DNA of 64,000 bases from Rhodocollybia butyracea (Eukaryota > Basidiomycota > Agaricomycetes > Agaricales > Omphalotaceae): the NCBI GenBank assembly GCA_015501585.1, contig JADNRY010000262.1, forward strand, positions 23,147-87,146. The letters are read 5' to 3'. Of this stretch, positions 11,000 through 22,212 are shown piece by piece (positions within the stretch are counted from its first letter, which is position 1; each line of letters begins with the position of its first letter). Below the pieces are notes generated by a model, which was not told the origin of the DNA, searched no databases, and saw nothing but the letters and a program-made list of their open reading frames with translations. Made by a program: the position numbers and the translations under genes.

Positions 11000-13302
11000 C
11001 ATCAGGAAAAGCCGTTTTTGCCCAGGTGACCCCAGAGTGGCCTAAAGCAAACTAGGTGACCTATGAATCCTATGGCATCCTAGGAATTTGGGCTCGTCCC
11101 TTGCCAGTCAAGGCTCTTGAGGATTCCCCAGGGTATCCTAGGGAATCCTAGGTAAAGATGTCCATGAGTCCGGATCCAGGTAAACCCGGATCCGTTGCGC
11201 AGGTACCTGTAGGCCCCAAGGGGCTACCCGTGACCCGCTATTTGGGTATTTACGTGTAGGTATGCGAAAGGTGCTAGAAAACAACCTAACAAAAACACTA
11301 CCGCACCTAACCAGACTATCGATATGTAAGGGAGTGAGGGCGGGTTGTCAGAGATTCCCCGAGGGAAAGTCTTGTAATATTGGATGTACGCGCGCGACTC
11401 CTCCAGGTTCAAGACTGTAGCGCTAACGTGGGTAACTAAGCTTAGACAACTCTTAGAACTAAGTCGAGAGAAGCCTAGTTGGGGTGTACGAGTGTACGAG
11501 GGAACCAGGTGTGTATGTCCAAATCAATTAACCAAAACCAAAACCAATACAACAAAACTAAGATTCTCCTAGGCAAACTCTGGCTCTAGCTAGAATAGTA
11601 ATCTCGAGGTTTGTCAACAACCCTAGGCAAACTCTGGCACTAGCTGCTGTGACGCCGTAAAGTCCTCGACCAAACTCTGGGCCAAGCTACGATATTGTGA
11701 GTGAACTGAATCACTAGGAACTTGTACCACAATCTTAGTGGCTCGTCTAACTTTGTGAAGAAGTCAACTAAGGAACCCTCACTCTGGAGCCAAATAATCC
11801 CTTACTAGAAGCTACTAGATTTGAGTTGATCTGGAGTTCGAGAGAACTCTACACACTTAAATTCGATCAAGATATAAATGGGCTTTGCGAAGCGCGTGAA
11901 GTTTATTACTTTCTTAAGATAACCAAGTCCGGAGGCGTCACGCTACTGATCCTGTGGGGACGTTCTACAGAGCACTGGTCTTAGCAGTCAAGTCGAGGGC
12001 AAGAAACTTGTCTTATTGAATAAATATGTCTGGCTTATATACTGAGTAGAGAGAGTTTAATACAAAAAATAGATGAAACAGATATGGAGAGAGACGGAAA
12101 GAGAGTGGAACAGAGGAATCTGGCTCGGAAAGGAAACTCCAGCCTATATATGGTACACACGATAAAGAAATAGTCCATTCTTGGGTATATATCAGAGGTA
12201 AAATATGATTTCGTGAGGATTAACATAGTTTTAAAGTGTTTTGATCCGAGCGAGGTTTCTCCAATTACTCCACAATTCTCCGGGGTCAGGAGTACCTTTA
12301 CGCTTCATGATCACTTGCCGCCTGGTTTCCCTTGGGTGATTTTCATTCTATTCCTTGGATAGTTCTGTCCATCCTGAGTGTGATTAACATTCTCTCGAGA
12401 AGGCCTGTTGTCTAGCTTTCCAACAACACCACTTATGATAGCCTCGAGCAACTGCGCTGAGTATGTACAAGTGATTCCTGATAGTTGGCTTTAACGGATA
12501 AGACCTCCGTGTATGATTTCTAAGATCAAATGTTTCAATTTGCCAAGGCTATTCCGGCGCATAGCTTTCCATAGACCACTAAGCATGTTTCTACCGTCTT
12601 CACGGTTATAACCGGTGCCGCGAATAGACCTCTACGGTTTCCTCGGGATCGTTCTGGTCCATTGTTACGGACTGTAAAGTCCACATCTTAACATAGCTCA
12701 TTGGGGGTCTTAGTGCAAGGGATGCCTTCCCTCATAATTCCTTCCCTCGAGTAACACATTAGCTTAGTACTTATCCCGCTTCGAGATGTCCTGTAGTTTA
12801 GAGAGTATACACTCTTGGGTATAACTAGATTGACGATCTAGTGTTACATCTCCGGGCAGCCCAGGTGTCCTTGCTAGCTTGGCTCTAGGCTACGCTTGTG
12901 GGTGTACCTTCACGGCTTGCTGAGTATTATTGTTAAGTTCTTTGCCTCGGCAACAGCTATCACGCTCGGGCTCCATATAACTCTCTTATTGCATTGTATA
13001 ATGCGTACAAAATGTCAAAATGTACGGTTACACACCTTAGGCTGATATTAGGCCTAATATTGTGGACATCTTTGATCCTAGGAAGCCCCAGGAAAACTCC
13101 AGGACAACTTTGGGAACACCTGGGTAAACCTGGGCAGACCTAGGCTTGCCCTGGGTTTGCCTAGAATACCCTAGGAAATCCTCAAGAGCCTTGACTGGCA
13201 AGGGATGAGCCCAAATTCCTAGGATGCCATAGGATTCATAGGTCACCTAGTTTGCTTTAGGCCACTCTGGGGTCACCTAGGCAAAAATGGCTTTTCCTGA
13301 TG
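11000..13302. mobile_element. Foldback element FB-1, CATCAGG ends, 2-bp TSD TG
   Basis: The left end CATCAGGAAAAGCCG and the right end ending CTTTTCCTGATG are inverted copies, with homology continuing for about 150 bp per arm. TG flanks both sides (10998-10999 and 13303-13304). The interior is interrupted by a hAT-like element. The family also occurs at 26371-29371 and 38419-38652, with a single end at 22189. A 2-bp TSD suggests a CACTA/Plavaka (CMC) mobiliser, which is inference. It separates the N-terminal side of the Plavaka pseudogene from a gypsy RNase H fragment. Confidence 0.85.
11153..13074. mobile_element. hAT-like element (1,922 bp), 8-bp TSD ATCCTAGG
   Basis: The left end begins TAAAGATGTCCA; the right end is the inverted copy with one terminal mismatch. 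ATCCTAGG lies at 11145-11152 and 13075-13082. Subterminal CCGGATC and ACCCGTGACCCG blocks resemble other hAT elements. No transposase motif was recognised in the 1.9-kb interior. It sits inside FB-1 and is therefore younger than it. Confidence 0.85.
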
Positions 13303-15610
13303 TGAAGCCTATCGATCCAAGTACAGATGAACCAATATGGGTCATCTGTGATGCCTCCATATCAGGAGTAGGTAGGATGTACAGCCAAGGCCCTACTTGG
13401 CAGATGTGTAGACCTGCCAGATTTATGTCCCCCAAATTCATAGCTGCACAACATAATTATAGAGTCTTTGAATTGGAGACTCTTGCCATCCTTAAAGCTC
13501 TTCTCAAATGGGAAGATAAACTTCTTGGATATTGTATTCATGTGGTCACTGACCACAAAGCATTAGAATTCCTCCTTACACAAAGGAAGCTCTCAAGTCA
13601 TCAAGCACGCTGGATAGAATATCTATCCAGGTTTGACTTCAATATTGTTATATCAAAGGTATAACAAACAAAGTAGCGGAAGCTACTACGAGTCCAATAT
13701 GCCTAATGAACATCATGAGGCACATGAATATGTCAATGCGGATATTTGCATTGACTGAAATCTTGAAAATGTTCCGCAAGGAAGAATTGAAGAATTAGTT
13801 AGCGAGCATCTTGCTAACATGAATACTTGCCAAATTACTAGGCTTCTACAAAAGCAGAAGCCAGCAAATCCCATTGCAGAGACTGTAGAGTCTCACAACA
13901 CTGAAGCAGCAGAATTACAATCTGCTGTTAAGGAAAAGGAACCAACAGTTCCTGTTCCCAATACTACTGAAGAAGATATTACTATCTTCAACTCTTGTGC
14001 AAGAGGTGAAGAACCTCTTACTAGTCACCCTGAAGGGGGTGGTTTTGTGAGGGGCGTTAAGTGTTGTTAGGCTAAGGATCCTTTATTCTTAAAGGTGCTC
14101 AATAATCCTGAGCACCATAAGCCATTCTCAGTCAAGAATGGCCTTATCTATACTGTAAACAGAGGCAAAGAAAAAGTTCTTTGCATTCCTAATGGTAAAA
14201 CCGTTAAAGGACAGAGCCTGAGAGGTATAATCGCCAAACAAGCTCATGAAGTGTTAGGACACTTTGGAGGTCAAAGAACCTCCAATTACATCCATCAATG
14301 GTACTGGTGGCCAAGGGTCAACCATAACATTGAAAAACTTTGTAAGGCATGCATTGAATGTCAATGCAGCAAAACTAGTAATAGGATGCCAACTGGCCTC
14401 CTACATACACCACCAATACCCATGAGACCATGGGAATCAATTGGAATGGACTTCATGGGTCCATTCCCTGAATCACAAGGATACAACTACCTTTGGGTAG
14501 TCATCTGTCGATTAACTTCACAGGTACATGTAATACCTGTAAAGACAGCAATAACTGCAATGCAGTTATCATGGATCTACATTAAGGAGATTGTAAGACT
14601 TCACAGATTACCAAAGTCTATAGTCTCTGATAGAGACCCGAAGTTTACCTCACACTGGTGGCAGCTCAGTCACCCAACTTATTAGTCTTATTAGTCTACA
14701 CTTTTGTTAAATTGACCTGACTAAAAAGAGTCAAAATCCCTGGCAAATCCAAGTTGCCTTGGTCATGTCCAGGGGGGCTTAGTCATGCCCAGGGAAGTAG
14801 GTCATGTCCAAGCAAGTAGGTCATGACCTGGTCCCCTGGGTCAAGTTGGTCATGACCAGGGGTAGAATAGGGTATGCCCTGGGAGGGATAGGATACCTTG
14901 TGGGGGGGGACCTGTTGCAAGGGGTGTGGAACATCCAGGGTAGGAGTAGGGGATGCAGTGGGAGTGACAGAGGGGGACTAGAGGGTGCTAAGGGACTCGG
15001 AGGAGTAGGGGATGCTTGGGAAGGGGTATAAAATGCTTTGGGAGAGATGTCAGCCTGCAGAGTAGAGTAAGATGCTGTGGGAGAGATGTCAGTTTGCACA
15101 TGAAGTGTGGGGGAGTGTTCCAATGAGCTAATTGCAGGCACATGGGGCATTGGGGAGAGAAAAGAAGCTGCTGGCTCATGCTGACTTGAATCTGACCAAG
15201 GACAACTTGGACATGACCAGGGTTATTTGAACTTGCCGAGGGGGAGGGCTTCTAAGCTATTTCCCAAGTTCATTGGTCCATACCCCATTATTGAGGTACA
15301 CAAGGACTCCTCAAATTATCGAGTAGGTCTGCCAACAGAGTTGGCTAAGCATGGAATTTATAACAATTTCCATGCAATTCTATTGCAAAAGATTCATCCG
15401 AACAGTGATGCACTCTTGCCTATGCATTCCGTTGCAGAACATACAACTTCAGAGAGCCTTCCACTGTGGAATGGCTCGTTGACAAGATAATCGACCATCA
15501 TTGGAATGGTTCAAAACTCATGTTCCAAGTCAAATGGAACCTAGGCAATATCACCACCGAAACCACAATGATTGTAAGGATCTAGCAGCTCTAGACAGAT
15601 ATCTAGAACT
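13303..15610 (+). pseudogene. Ty3/gypsy chromovirus pol fragment (RNase H, integrase, chromodomain)
   Basis: The fragment starts inside RNase H: WVICDASISGVG and GPTWQMCRPA, then ELETLAILKALLKWEDK and VVTDHKALEF (to 13664). A degraded linker follows. The integrase begins near 14095 and shows the HHCC zinc finger (HEVLGHFGGQ, then CKACIECQC), followed by the catalytic core Asp residues in GMDFMGPFPE and VSDRDPKFTS. The core is broken at about 14670. After an insert, LPRGRASKLFPKFIGPYPI marks the integrase C-terminal barrel, and TVEWLVDKIIDHHW with FQVKWN (15463-15560) matches a chromodomain, which targets integration to histone marks in related elements. Reverse transcriptase, protease and Gag are absent on the left because the sequence abuts FB-1. 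No paired LTR was found. The copy is inactive. Confidence 0.88.
14738..15222. mobile_element. TIR-bearing insert in gypsy integrase
   Basis: The ends are imperfect inverted copies around CCAAGTTG..CCTTGGTCA, and the interior holds many GGTCATGwCC motifs, including an inverted set. The insert replaces roughly 100 integrase residues, so sequence was also lost. No clean TSD could be read, and the boundaries are approximate. Confidence 0.5.
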
Positions 15611-16811
15611 ACAAGCAGTAGATGACTGGTGTCATCTACCGCGAATGCAGAATTAACAGCGCTTAATTGCATAGTAACTATGCAAACTAGCGCTTAAATT
15701 CCAAGGAAGTATTACTTCCAAATTTAGGGATTGGATACTTTGATCTAAGATCAATGTATGAGTGGCTGTGTAATAATATGACTGTAGCCAATTGCCTTGC
15801 CTCGAGGATGGTTAATAACATTAGGAATGTTATCCAACTTTGCCCCAACTCTTGACCACCATGTCTTCTGGCAATGCTAAAGACAAAATGCCTGTAAAAT
15901 GAGCTACAAACAGTCAGAATGCATTGCAAAGTGACGGAAACAACAACGATGGGTCAAACAACGCCATCATGCATCCACCAGAATCATGCCACTTGCCATT
16001 CCCGGCCCAGATGCAATCACATCCAGGGCCTACATTCAACATGTTGGATAATACCGCACATTCACGACTGGCTATGCCAATCAAGCACCGCAAGTAAGAT
16101 GGACATTCCATCCAAACTTACATTGCATAGTGCATGGATCTGACGGGGTTAGCCCCGCATGCCCTGTACATAGGGCTTTTATCAACCACAGCCTACAAGC
16201 TGTTGGTAATGCCTATCAAAGTTGGACAGCGGCTAGTGAAGAACTGGTGCATTATCATGCACACAGTATCAATCCTCCTGCTTAAGACTCTGAATCGGCG
16301 GTCAGTCTAGCTGTGGAGCTAGGCACTGCAAAACGAGAGATCAACAGTATCAGCCATTGTCTGCGTGACATGCAGCGCAACTACGATGATCTTCTACAAG
16401 GTCACTGTGCTCTGCAAGCAGAGTACAATAGAATGCGAGATGAAGTCAAAGACCTCAGATGAGAAGATGAGAGCTCTCCTCATTATGGAGATGCAAGCCA
16501 TTCCAGCAAGCGTCATTGTGTCAAATAATTGCCCTTGGAAGAGAGCAAATACCCAGCGGATGAACCCCCTGGTGACAATTCTGGGCCTATGGACCAGGAT
16601 CCTCCTACTGCACCAGTTCTCCCTCATCAGAGGGAAGATAGTGGCTACTTTGTGTCTGACTGTGGGGTCAGATATGGCATTGATGCCCACAACGCCGAGG
16701 CGAATGACAATTGTTGTTTATCTATCCCAATCTCCATGTCCAATGTGCAATCTGTCCAAATGGACAAGTCGCCAAGGGCACTTACTCCAACTAATCAGTT
16801 GGAGGTAATCT

Positions 16812-17028
16812 TGTAAACCAACTGTGCTGAAGGTTGGAAATCACTGAGATCACAATGCGAACCAATTGTGAGCACCACGCTATATTTGACGAGCAGGAAG
16901 AGGCATACAAGAGTACAAGATAATGGTAGAGAACAACTAAGGAAAGTGTCACAGAGGTGACCAGTAATTAAAGTAGGTACACGTGACTAAGGTAACAATA
17001 TGCAGTGTAGTAAACAAGAGTGTTTACA
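16812..17028 (-). repeat. 3' LTR of Gag-only element
   Basis: 217-bp LTR with TG..CA ends and a 7-bp terminal inverted repeat TGTAAAC/GTTTACA. It is the 3' LTR because the element's gene runs on the minus strand. Confidence 0.92.
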
Positions 17029-17295
17029 CTCTCACCCATCCAAGAACAGAGATACACAGAAAGGGAAAAAAGGAACAGACAAAGATGATGAGTTTAATCA
17101 GAAGGAAGAGCCAACCAATATACATACACCCCACATGTGGAAATACATGAATACCTGTCACGTCTACAACTGAAGAAAAATCACAACCAACAGAGTGAAA
17201 CCGAAAACGCAAAAAGGCACCCCACACATGGAAATACCTCAAGATGCAACCAGAAGCAACCCAAGAATGCACAAAGGAACAAAGAAACAAAAATA

Positions 17296-18639
17296 TTAGT
17301 AAGAGTACAAACCAAAAACCCTATCATCCTCATCATCATCAATGGCTTCATTGTCAGATAGATCCAAATCATGGAAAACTGCGGTAATAGCACGAACAGC
17401 CACAGGATGAGATTGAGGGGTATGCAACCAGCCAACCAGAGAGTTATGGTAAAGATTGGAATCAGAGGTATGGTGGACAACAGGCAATGAGCCATAAACC
17501 GAACTAACAGCAGGGGGAACAGACGCGACCATATCCGAGGTCACGGAAACAGTGAACCCAAACAAGTCAAAAACATCACCAGTGCTTTCAGAAGGGAACA
17601 AGGCAGCAACAACATTTTGGGCTGAAATACCACGGGAGGGATTACCTGGACAATTGCGTGAGTAAGGATTTCCACTATGAGTCTTCCAGTCAGGGTCTTG
17701 TGGTGTACGACCACAGTTGAAACAACCACCCTTTGACCGCAGCTCATCACGCTCAGCAGCAGTGATAGGATGAGCAACAGAAGAAGCAGGTCGCGGGACA
17801 CGCAGAGAAGGCAATGGCAAAGACATGGCTGGGTTAGGCGCCACAGATCCTGAAAAAGATGACTCAACTTCAAGAACAGCCCAAGTATTGATCAAGATTG
17901 AGATGAAGGCATCGAGAGTGGTGGTTTCAAGGTTGAAAGATGGAATTGCGCAAACACAAAGACAAAGGGTTGGGTGGCAACAGAATAAAAGTGCACTTTT
18001 CATGAGGAAGCCAGACACATGGAAAGGCAAATTTTTGCCATACACATTGAGCATTGCACACGAAGCCTGGAGATCAGTGAGGAATTTGGAAAAAGGACGA
18101 CGGCCCTGTGCAATCGAGAAAAAAGATTGCAACACGTCAACGTTAGAGTCAGTTCCTAGGAATTGAGACTTGATGCAACCCTTGAACAATACCCAAGAAG
18201 TGTCCAGGAGGGAATCACACTCAGACCTCCAAAAGGCACTGAGTTTCATAGAACCAGCATCAAACAAATCAGCAGCACACATAACCAATGTATGGTCCTT
18301 GAGGTCCACAGATGGGTTGAACATCTTGTAAAGTTCAAGCCTATCATCACACTTTGTCAACCAAGTATGAATTGAATCTGCAGTCAGCAGTTCCGAGAGC
18401 AAAGGAAAGCTCAAAACCTTGGATGAAGACATGGAAAAATGGTGAGCAGGAGTTGGCGAGTCTGATGTGTATGAACCGATGTCTGGATGCACAGATGATG
18501 ATGGCGAATCCTGGGGAGATGGGACAGATGGGACAGACATTGTTGAACAACTGCGCAATGTCGGAGCAAGAGCAGGAAGAACAGGAAGGCTCTGTTCACG
18601 CTGTGTTTGGCGAGTAGAGCGCGAAGGTGCGGGAGGCAC
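17296..18639 (-). CDS. Gag-like protein of a non-autonomous LTR element (447 aa)
   Basis: A single uninterrupted frame fills most of the internal region. The N-terminal 80 residues are Ser/Pro/Thr-rich. The middle (about 85-260) looks like a retrotransposon capsid, with LLTADSIHTWLTKCDDRLELY, SAFWRSECDS and LQSFFSIAQGRRPFSKFL. Around residue 300 there is one zinc-knuckle-like motif, CFNCGRTPQDPDW then H and RNCPGN; its spacing is longer than the classic CX2CX4HX4C. The C-terminus is acidic (DNEAIDDDEDD). It should assemble cytoplasmic particles and bind element RNA. The frame is free of stops, unlike nearly every other retroelement gene here, which suggests recent activity or selection. Start chosen at 18639 as the first ATG after the LTR. 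Confidence 0.85.
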   Translation of the reverse strand: MPPAPSRSTRQTQREQSLPVLPALAPTLRSCSTMSVPSVPSPQDSPSSSVHPDIGSYTSDSPTPAHHFSMSSSKVLSFPLLSELLTADSIHTWLTKCDDRLELYKMFNPSVDLKDHTLVMCAADLFDAGSMKLSAFWRSECDSLLDTSWVLFKGCIKSQFLGTDSNVDVLQSFFSIAQGRRPFSKFLTDLQASCAMLNVYGKNLPFHVSGFLMKSALLFCCHPTLCLCVCAIPSFNLETTTLDAFISILINTWAVLEVESSFSGSVAPNPAMSLPLPSLRVPRPASSVAHPITAAERDELRSKGGCFNCGRTPQDPDWKTHSGNPYSRNCPGNPSRGISAQNVVAALFPSESTGDVFDLFGFTVSVTSDMVASVPPAVSSVYGSLPVVHHTSDSNLYHNSLVGWLHTPQSHPVAVRAITAVFHDLDLSDNEAIDDDEDDRVFGLYSY

Positions 18640-18683
18640 CAGACTGAAGAAAACGATGTGGTGAAAAGATCACAAAAAAAAAG

Positions 18684-18900
18684 TGTAAACCAACTGTGCT
18701 GAAGGTCGGAAATCACTGAGATCACAATGCGAACCAATTGTGAGGACCACGCTATATTTGATGAGTGGGAAGAGGCATACAAGAGTACAAGATAACAGTA
18801 GAGAACAACTAAGGAAAGTGTCACAGAGGTGACCAGTAATTAAAGTAGGTACATGTGACTAAGGTAACAATATGCAGCATAGTAAACAAGAGTGTTTACA
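18684..18900 (-). repeat. 5' LTR of Gag-only element
   Basis: 217-bp partner of 16812-17028, about 95% identical by eye. It supplies the promoter side for the minus-strand gag gene. The TSD AATCT follows at 18901-18905. Confidence 0.92.
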
Positions 18901-20034
18901 AATCTCATACCTAAGGTACCTTCGTGATCCTGTCCTTGCCCAGAGGTGTGGTGGTGTGGTGTACCCCACAGTGAACTCTGGAGGATTCAACATCTTCTTG
19001 CAAGTATAATGCGAGAGGTGAACAAGATCCCTCTATCCGAGAGATCAGAATGGCAGTGCTGCCTAGCTGCGAATTGGTTCATTGCCAATTTTGTACACAA
19101 ATCAGCCATTCAAGCTCAAGAAAATCTTGAGCAAGACAATGTGGCTACTCCAAGCATGAAACCATGCAAGAATAAGAACAAAAGCAAGGGCAAAGCCCCA
19201 GCTCCCATGCAGATAGTTGTGGAAGGATCCCACAAAGCAACTGCCAACCCCAATATGTCTAGCATGTGCAACCCAATGCAGCTGTCCTCACCTGAGGAAT
19301 GGGCGGCTTATCTTGCTAGCTCCTCTGAGGCTAAAACACCATTAGCTGGTGTATACTGGTGCTGCTCTGATAGAGCTATCAGTATGTGTGCTCTTCAAGG
19401 ATGCCTATTGGTAATGTCTCGCAGGCCCACCATGCCTGCTAATACGCCACTTCATGTCACTGTGGGATATTATTTGTTGGCAGCTGAAGTTATACTTTGG
19501 CCAAAATATTATAACAATTTGGTCACTAGTGGCCAAATTACTATTGCTACTGAGACAACTGTCCCTCCAGTCGCGTTTGGTGACTCATTCAATGCCACCC
19601 TGTTGTCTGTGGCAAGGTTCTTTGTTGAACAAGGTCTGACTGTCACAGACATCGAGGACACAGTGTTTTACGCTGCCAACTGGGTATATTTGCATGTGCC
19701 AAGTAACTCAGACATAATATTTGCCGCTAATGCATTACATGCTAGCTTCACATCCAATGTATGCCTTCCATTAGGGTACAACAAAGACTACTGGGTCCCC
19801 GGGGTAGGAATTGTTCCTGGCCCCACACAAGTTATAAATGCAAAGATTCATAACAACACTGTCTCAAATACAGCTTCATCCAGCAACACGGGGGCATCCG
19901 CAATGACAATGTCATCTGCACCTAATGCCACCCCTGTTGTAGCCAACAATTCAGCTGGCGCTGCACCTTCTGCTGCAGCGCCCACTACACCTATGTCTGC
20001 TGAAGCCATTCAGCAGATGGATGAGACATGAGTC

Positions 20035-20332
20035 TCGAAGGTTATGCCAACCTTCGAGGCGCCCCGCTTTATGCCAACGCTGGAGTCTCCTCTCCATCTT
20101 TACCATCACATCGCTTCTGTGAAGCTTGTGGTGCGGGAGAGGGTGTAACGGCTATGCCGTTACTGGTACTAAGGCACTGCATCACTATTCATTTTCTATA
20201 TACTGTCTACCGTACAACTTACATAAGTAAGTCTTCTTTTACACTGGTACATTACATGCTATAAAGCTTGTCATGTTCTCCTGTGTGATTTAAGCAACCC
20301 CTCCCAGAGGCCTTACAAAAGCAAGTTGCAAC
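20035..20332. other. Short spacer between degenerate ORF and hAT element
   Basis: Contains a small inverted pair around CGAAGGTTATGCCAACCTTCG, directly after the ORF stop. Nothing else is recognisable. Confidence 0.4.
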
Positions 20333-22212
20333 TAAAGATGTCCACAAGTCCAAGTGCCACCCAAGTACCCGCAGGTAGGAGCCGTGGGAATACTCGCAGG
20401 TATCACTACCCGCGGATCCGGGTATCCGTTTCCCACGGATCACAGCGGGTCACGGGTATCACTTCAAAAAAATTAAGTTACTTCCAGGTACTTGCAAGAA
20501 GCCAAAAGCACCTTGTGGGAGGGCAATAATATATTTTTTCGCACAAATAAAGGCTGAAATATACTCTCCTCTATGCAATAGACTTTGTTTGAGCAGCTCA
20601 TATGTCCACCTAGCATGTAGCAAGTTATAAGTGGCTATATGCACTATAGTACACTATGATGATGAATATAGTCTCTCTTTAGCTTCTAGACTTGTATCAG
20701 TCAAGGACTACTGTTCTCTACCCACATCATGCTCTATTATATGCACTAGGCACCTATGTATGCTGTTCAAGTTGCACAAAAGTTACCCGCTGTAAACCTT
20801 GAATGTCCCCCGTAAACTTTCATTTTTTTGACCTGTAAACTTTCAACCTGGGAAACTTTCATTTTCTGCCCCCATAAACTTTCGTTTTTTGCCCCCGTAA
20901 ACTTTCATTTTTTTTGACTCGTAAACTTTCAATCTGGGAAACTTTCATTTTCTGCCCCGTAAACTTTCATTTTTTTTGCCACATAAATTTATCCCCGGAA
21001 AATTTGATTTTTTGCCTGTAAACTTTTAGTGGACCCATAACATTTCAGTCTTTGATATTATCAAGTGGTTGCACTGACTTGAATTTCTACCTTGTAATCG
21101 TACTTAGGGATCTGCATCTGGTCCATATGCTTTTGAGTTATCAAGCCCTGAAGATTCATGGGTTGAGTACTTGATTGTGGTGCTGCTCAATAGTGCTCCT
21201 TGCTCTCTGCAGCATCCACTACGGTTTTGTTATATTCCCAAGGTGCTCCCCTAACTAAATTACAATTGGCTAAGGAAGAGAGGACCCTATATCATATATG
21301 TGGAATTGCTCTCTGTAGCCCCCACTACAATTTTGTTATATGCCCGGGGTGCTCGCCTAACTAGATTACACCCTTTTGGCTCAACTGGCCAAGGAACAGA
21401 GGACCCTATATCATATATGTGGAACTGCTCTCTGTATTGAATCTCCACTACAATTTTATTGTATGCCCACTACAAACTTTTGGCTCAACTGGCCAAATAT
21501 GCATGGAAGCACACACACAACCGCCAGCTATACACAGATACTTTCCATGTGTACAAACATGAATGGGCCTTGGAGTTGTTGACCCAAGAAGGTAGTGTGC
21601 AGGTGCATGATCTTGTTCTTGATTCTGGTGTGAAGCCTTCTGGAATAGGCTCAAGTGCATCCAAATATTGGCTGGAGTCTATAGTAAGTGTTGTATAGGA
21701 TTTTTGGGCAGTCTCAAGTGCAAAACTAGATGGATGAATAACTAGGCATCCTGTAACCACCCTTGAGCTCAATTCTGTTCAAAGTGATTTAAAAATAATA
21801 CAGCTTCAACCTGGAAGGACAGTATTATACCATGATGTGGCAAACTGGCCACAGTCTGTGACCTGTCAATGACCACTGACCCTTGCCAACTCCACTCTCT
21901 TTTGTTATGCCTATGGTAATCCACTACAATGACACTCAACAACCCTCAATGACCATGAACCATTGCAGAAAATCTTCTGAGTGGCCTCTGATTCCAACCA
22001 CCAACCTTCACCAGCCCTGGTCCCTCACTGCCAAGCTCATAAGCTGTGTTAGAATAAGTCCACTAAGTATACAGGTCTGCCATGTAAAGGCTGTCACTGA
22101 CCATCACTGATCCTAGGCCCTCAGACTGTCTCGTACAGAATAATGAAGGCAAGTTGGAGGCTCAAATGGTCAACCTGGTTACAACTTACATCAGGAAAAG
22201 CTGTTTTTGCCT

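Larger units (their letters stand above)
16812..18900 (-). mobile_element. Complete Gag-only LTR retroelement (2,089 bp), TSD AATCT
   Basis: Two 217-bp direct repeats (16812-17028 and 18684-18900) begin TGTAAAC and end GTTTACA, differ at about 10 positions, and are flanked by AATCT at 16807-16811 and 18901-18905. The only long frame between them lies on the minus strand and is Gag-like. No protease, reverse transcriptase or integrase sequence fits in the remaining space. In element orientation a purine tract GATGGGTGAGAG abuts the 3' LTR at 17029. The tRNA primer site next to 18683 was not recognised. It must rely on enzymes of another element. Confidence 0.93.
15986..20034 (+). pseudogene. 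Degenerate long ORF of unknown retroelement, split by a Gag-only LTR element
   Basis: The frame opens near MPLAIPGPDAITSRAY (15986) and runs through VRWTFHPNLHCIVHG, PACPVHRAFINHSLQAV, SWTAASEELVHYHAH and DDLLQGHCALQAEY with several stops. It is then cut at 16811 by a 2.1-kb LTR element. Beyond the insertion it continues through SYLRYLRDPVLAQRC and, after a shift near 19005, REVNKIPLSERSEWQ and AANWFIANFVHKSA into a 350-residue open frame (18946-20034). The latter part is Ser/Thr/Ala-rich at its end. I recognise no enzyme motif. The N-terminal half reads like a Gag or accessory protein of an LTR element, and its position just downstream of the gypsy pol fragment suggests, without proving, that it belongs to a neighbouring retroelement. 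Confidence 0.55.

Noticed and set aside
13037..13246. Minus ORF of 69 codons and its paralogue at 22389-22697
   Set aside because: Both lie in the CATCAGG foldback repeat; the similarity reflects the repeat, not a gene.
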